Source: Ignavibacteria bacterium (GTDB lineage Bacteria > Bacteroidota > Ignavibacteria > Kapaibacteriales > UBA4661). From it: a DNA stretch of 64,000 bases. Positions 61,747-64,000 of this stretch are shown one piece after another (the stretch's first letter is position 1; every line of letters begins with the position of its first letter). The stretch is from the NCBI GenBank assembly GCA_014654705.1, contig JACVZY010000110.1, forward strand, positions 1-64,000, read 5' to 3'. The position numbers and the translations under genes are program-made. The notes under the pieces are model-generated. The model did no database searches. It saw only the letters and a program-made list of their open reading frames with translations, and was not told where the DNA came from.

Positions 61747-64000
61747 TTAAAACGTAAGCGTAAGACCAAGCGAGAAACTGCGCGGAAGTGGCACCTCCAC
61801 AAAGTCAAAACCGCGAACAGCAGTGCGCTGACCGCCCGCATTCACTTCCGGATCCCAGCCTGAGTATTGCGTCAGAACAAGCAAGTTACGCCCCGTGAGC
61901 GTGAGGCGTGCCGCACGAATACTAATAAAATTCTCAGGATTGATTTCGTAGGAAAGCGCAACTTCGCGTAAGCGGGTAAAAGATGCGTCTTCTACCCAGT
62001 CGCCCAAGAGTCCGAATTTTGCTTGATTCCACCCAAGCGGCAGACCACCTTGGCGGCGCGTTGGGAAGTTATCGCGCAGCTCTACGCCGTACTCCGGCAA
62101 ACCGCCGTAGTTGGAGCTAACACCCACGCGGCGCGTGAAATTGAAGACATCTTGCCCGTACATTCCGTCCACCTGCACACGAAGCGAGAGCTTACCGAGC
62201 ACAAATTCATTGATGAAGGACAAGGTAAAATCAGGGTTTGGATCGCCAACAACTTTTTGCAACTGTACGCCCGTCGGCTGCCCGTTTGCATCACGCTGCG
62301 GCGTACCGATGCCGTTTCTGTCCACCGTACCGCGCTCACGTTGAGGTAAACCTGCCGGAGTAAGCAAATACGAACCGTCCGGATTACGCGCACCATAGAA
62401 TGTACGGAACACGCCAAGCTGCTGCCCGTTCACCACAGCCACCTGACCAAAGCCGTCGGTAATTTGCAAAAAGCCGCCTTCTATTCCATTGATGACGCTA
62501 CGGTTTTGGTTGTAAATACCCGTAAGTGTCCACTTGAAATCGTCGGTCTGCACCGGAACAACGCGCACGAGAAGTTCAATACCATTACTTGTAAGCGTTC
62601 CTACGTTTGCCAGAAGATTGGAAAAGCCCGTCGTCGGTGCAAGAGTACGATTCAAAAGAAGATCGGCTGTTACTTTGTTGTAATAGCTAAATTCAACACC
62701 GACGCGGTTTTCCAAGAGTGCAAAGTCTGTTCCGATTTCTAATTCCGTTTGACGCTCAGGCTTTACATCCACCGAGCCAAGCACCGTTGAAGGCAACAAG
62801 CCCGATAAACCCGTAAAAGCAGCAGGATTATAGTTCGTGAAACGTGTGTAAGCGCCGATTGCGGTAAGCCCACCCGATTGCCCCCAGGCAGCACGGAGTT
62901 TTGCAGTCGGCAGGATTTTCGCCAACTCACTCTCTTTCCAGAACTCCGATATCAACGCCGAACCGCTCACTTTGGGGAAAAATTGAAAACGATTCGCCGC
63001 ACCGAATACCGACGAAGCATCCATGCGGAGTGCACCCGTCACAAAAAATGTGTTGTTGATTTCAAAACTTTGCTGCACAAATGCACCGTAGATGGCAAAC
63101 TCTTCGCGGCTATCGCCCAATGCCTGCCCCACAGCACCGCTTGAGGCAACAACAGCCACAGGAGCAAGTTGCTCGGACTGAGCGGTAAGCTGTTCGCGGC
63201 GCTCGTACTGAAGCGTACCACCAAGTTGGGTGATTGATTTAATATCATCGCTGAGGTCGCCTCGGTAGGTGATGTTGAGGTCGTTATTAATAGCCGCAAC
63301 GTTGTACGTGCTGCGACGGGAGAAACCGCCTGCCAAGCCGGGTGTTGTCGTGCCCCGCGGAATAAAGGCACTGCCGATTTGGGAGTACGTATCGAAGCCA
63401 AACACGTAATTCACACTCAGCCCTGTGACGGGAATATAGTTCAACTGAAAATCCCCCGTCAAACGGCTTGTATTGTTGCTAAAGTCAAAGCGGTCAATCG
63501 CCTCAATGGGATTGGTACGGGTAACAATCGCCGGTGGGCTGAGTTGAGGATACACGCCGTCCACAGGGCGCGGGTCAATGTAGTTTTGAGCAAAGATAAA
63601 TCCTGTTAACGAACCGTAGGCATTATTCAAGCCGCCGTTTGGGATTTCTTTGCTGCTGGAATTCACATAATTCAAGCCCACCGAAGCGGTGAGATTATCA
63701 CTCAAGACCTGCTCTACTCTAGCACGAGCGCCGGCACGATTAAAACTTGAGCCGCCGACAATACCTTGATTTCCCGTTTGGTTGACCGAGAGAAAATACT
63801 TTGTACCACCGGAACCACCTTGCGCCGAAAGATAGTTGTCAATACCCCACGCACGACGGAAGATATAATCTTGCAAGTCATAGCGTTTAATGGCGGAGCC
63901 GTCGGGGTTTTTATCAACCACCACACCGCCTATCAAGCGCAGAGGCTCAAGGTTCACAGGCATTTTTTGCCGCAAGTCGTCCGTATTGACGCGAGTTGAG
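61747..64000 (-). CDS. SusC/RagA-family TonB-linked outer-membrane channel, C-terminal part (start outside window)
   Basis: The frame stays open to the right edge, so only the last 750 or so residues are seen. They are a TonB-dependent beta-barrel: GGTKYFLSVNQTGNQGIVGGS, VSLNYVNSS-like GLNYVNSSS, GAFVQQSFEINNTFFVTGALRMD, AWGQSGGL, KPERQTELEIGTDF, and the last strand PLPRSFSLGLTLTF with C-terminal Phe. The barrel strands and the SusC-type insert WDPEVN(A)GGQRTAVRG are present. The plug and TonB box lie outside. It imports a ligand caught by the SusD partner encoded 33 bases downstream. Confidence 0.93.
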   Translation of the reverse strand, partial: STRVNTDDLRQKMPVNLEPLRLIGGVVVDKNPDGSAIKRYDLQDYIFRRAWGIDNYLSAQGGSGGTKYFLSVNQTGNQGIVGGSSFNRAGARARVEQVLSDNLTASVGLNYVNSSSKEIPNGGLNNAYGSLTGFIFAQNYIDPRPVDGVYPQLSPPAIVTRTNPIEAIDRFDFSNNTSRLTGDFQLNYIPVTGLSVNYVFGFDTYSQIGSAFIPRGTTTPGLAGGFSRRSTYNVAAINNDLNITYRGDLSDDIKSITQLGGTLQYERREQLTAQSEQLAPVAVVASSGAVGQALGDSREEFAIYGAFVQQSFEINNTFFVTGALRMDASSVFGAANRFQFFPKVSGSALISEFWKESELAKILPTAKLRAAWGQSGGLTAIGAYTRFTNYNPAAFTGLSGLLPSTVLGSVDVKPERQTELEIGTDFALLENRVGVEFSYYNKVTADLLLNRTLAPTTGFSNLLANVGTLTSNGIELLVRVVPVQTDDFKWTLTGIYNQNRSVINGIEGGFLQITDGFGQVAVVNGQQLGVFRTFYGARNPDGSYLLTPAGLPQRERGTVDRNGIGTPQRDANGQPTGVQLQKVVGDPNPDFTLSFINEFVLGKLSLRVQVDGMYGQDVFNFTRRVGVSSNYGGLPEYGVELRDNFPTRRQGGLPLGWNQAKFGLLGDWVEDASFTRLREVALSYEINPENFISIRAARLTLTGRNLLVLTQYSGWDPEVNAGGQRTAVRGFDFVEVPLPRSFSLGLTLTF

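Overview
The window is a stretch of chromosome from a Gram-negative bacterium of the Bacteroidota/FCB group. This is an inference from four things: a SusC/SusD outer-membrane pair at the right edge, secreted proteins ending in type IX secretion (T9SS type A) sorting domains, a DUF5686 outer-membrane protein, and -7 promoter elements of the Bacteroidota form TAnnTTTG. A fused E2-E1 2-oxoglutarate decarboxylase (kgd type) and moderate base composition fit one of the less-studied lineages (Kapabacteria-, Ignavibacteria- or Rhodothermia-like). Rank below phylum cannot be fixed from the sequence alone. No rRNA, tRNA, CRISPR array, integrase or transposase was seen.

Layout. 1-5.4 kb: the end of a SpoIIE-type phosphatase, a family 2 glycosyltransferase and three alpha/beta hydrolases, two of them tandem paralogues. 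5.6-12.1 kb: a large secreted DUF4397 protein, then a two-component system. 12.1-19.1 kb, minus strand: a small membrane protein, a GPP34 protein, a Ca-type P-ATPase, a universal stress protein, a CrtZ-like hydroxylase and a chemoreceptor. 19.5-23.8 kb: a DUF5686 outer-membrane protein and an LD-carboxypeptidase. 24.3-28.0 kb: a TetR-controlled operon that places a glycosyltransferase between the ATPase and permease of an ABC exporter. 28.2-31.0 kb: DoxX-like, YciI-like, Crp/Fnr and M50 metallopeptidase genes. 31.4-34.9 kb: an ECF sigma factor, an unusual anti-sigma-like protein with a beta-barrel-like C-terminus, a lipoprotein and the broken remnant of a T9SS sorting domain.

35.0-47.3 kb is one unbroken minus-strand run: an Lrp-type regulator, PotD-PotB-PotC-PotA polyamine uptake, DUF1761, an aldehyde dehydrogenase, a SAM methyltransferase, GabD, a predicted restriction endonuclease overlapping a D12-class adenine methyltransferase, and GabT. 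It reads as import of polyamines and their conversion through 4-aminobutyrate to succinate, with a restriction-modification pair lodged between gabD and gabT. 47.6-54.0 kb: a secreted CotH-kinase/lamin-tail protein, a lipoprotein, and a Baeyer-Villiger-type monooxygenase overlapping an SDR. 54.1-64 kb: kgd, a Uma2 protein, moaC, a SufU-like scaffold, a receiver protein, and SusD/SusC running off the edge.

The observations most worth following are: (i) the sigma / anti-sigma-barrel / M50 protease neighbourhood, which looks like an envelope-stress proteolysis circuit; (ii) the restriction-modification pair inside the polyamine/GABA run; (iii) an intrinsic terminator directly before the potB start codon plus a nested palindrome between potD and potB; (iv) a tandem repeat that copies the start region of sufU into a chain of overlapping five-codon ORFs; and (v) a family of look-alike terminator hairpins, two sharing the same loop.
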